From: JALHOM01 sp964444225
Lineage (GTDB): Bacteria > Patescibacteriota > Saccharimonadia > Saccharimonadales > 2-12-FULL-41-12
Assembly: GCA_964444225.1 (NCBI GenBank)
Contig: CAYUFM010000006.1
Coordinates: forward strand, 1 to 49,695
Direction: 5' to 3'
DNA length: 49,695 bases
Shown: positions 49,610-49,695 of the stretch, in pieces
How positions within the stretch are numbered: the first letter of the stretch is position 1
Layout of the letters: each line of letters opens with the position of its first letter
The notes under the pieces: generated by a model
Seen by the model: the letters and a program-made list of their open reading frames with translations, nothing else
What the model was told of the DNA's origin: nothing
The model's database searches: none
Made by a program: the position numbers and the translations under genes

Positions 49610-49695
49610 TGCAAGCATATTTACCGCAATCCTCGCTTACGGTCTCATCGTCTAACGTGAGAAATGCCAGTGGCATTTCGCAAGGAAACGTTCCG
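49610..49695 (+). CDS. start of an ORF running off the window, with an in-frame palindromic repeat
   Basis: ATG at 49610 opens a frame that stays open to the window end (28 residues, MQAYLPQSS at the start). A TATGTT box lies 5 nt before the ATG, close to the leaderless pattern. The palindromic repeat at 49657-49685 is in frame and is read VRNASGISQG. The function cannot be told. The ORF could also be fortuitous. Confidence 0.4.
49657..49685. repeat. dispersed palindromic repeat, copy 2
   Basis: TGAGAAATGCC-AGT-GGCATTTCGCA forms an 11-bp stem with one mismatch. It matches the element at 28294-28320. Here it lies inside a possible coding frame. Confidence 0.75.

Overview
The window looks like chromosome from a small-genome Patescibacteria (CPR) organism, most likely a Saccharibacteria (TM7) relative. 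This is inferred from gene content, not from a marker-gene tree. It shows an AT-rich, tightly packed genome, TGA used as a stop (for example the murA and folD stops, so the code is standard), murein genes scattered singly, few biosynthetic genes beyond glyA, folD and nadD, LPXTG-type surface proteins, type IV pilin-like leaders, and tRNAs with an encoded CCA. A striking feature is that about fourteen ordinary genes have a -10 box only 6-8 nt before the ATG, so their mRNAs should be leaderless. Secreted and surface genes instead carry strong Shine-Dalgarno (SD) sequences.

Region 1 (1-7242) is an integrated element at the 3' end of a tRNA-Pro gene. A large serine recombinase ends inside the tRNA. 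It is followed by a short transcribed region with hairpins, a small unknown gene, a 1353-residue NACHT-type NTPase with a nuclease-like N-terminus (Avs-like anti-phage protein), and a convergent small-terminase-like gene. Integrase, terminase small subunit and defence cargo together suggest a minimal phage satellite. A partial copy of the tRNA end at about 7186-7200 marks the probable right border.

Region 2 (7293-13930) holds a dolichol/phytol kinase-like membrane protein, then a surface operon: a large SdrD/DUF11-type adhesin with a sortase-like tail, a membrane-anchored Ig-like protein, a secreted coiled-coil protein and a pilin-like protein.

Region 3 (13934-34848) is housekeeping: tRNAs His, Arg, Gly, Lys and Arg; a GGDEF protein; mraY; an HTH-murA fusion; glyA; murB; Nudix and ITPase-type sanitising enzymes; ogt; nadD; folD; murI; murD; two inositol-monophosphatase-family enzymes; and several unknown genes. 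Palindromic repeats and broken tRNA copies are scattered through it.

Region 4 (34925-44834) starts with an elaborate leader (an 11-codon peptide, long-range stems and a 45-codon ORF) ahead of an AstE/AspA-type deacylase. A single-domain response regulator, an aminotransferase and an M19 dipeptidase follow. The next operon encodes a PaaK-like adenylating enzyme, an E1/ThiF-like adenylyltransferase, an Acg-type nitroreductase and a membrane histidine kinase, and could make and sense a small molecule.

Region 5 (44897-49336) holds two GC-rich secreted-protein genes, each preceded by a related structured leader (element A) and followed by a long hairpin plus a second conserved RNA element (element B, with compensatory base changes). 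A repeat-rich LPDTG-anchored protein gene comes next. The window ends in the start of another ORF that carries a palindromic repeat in frame.
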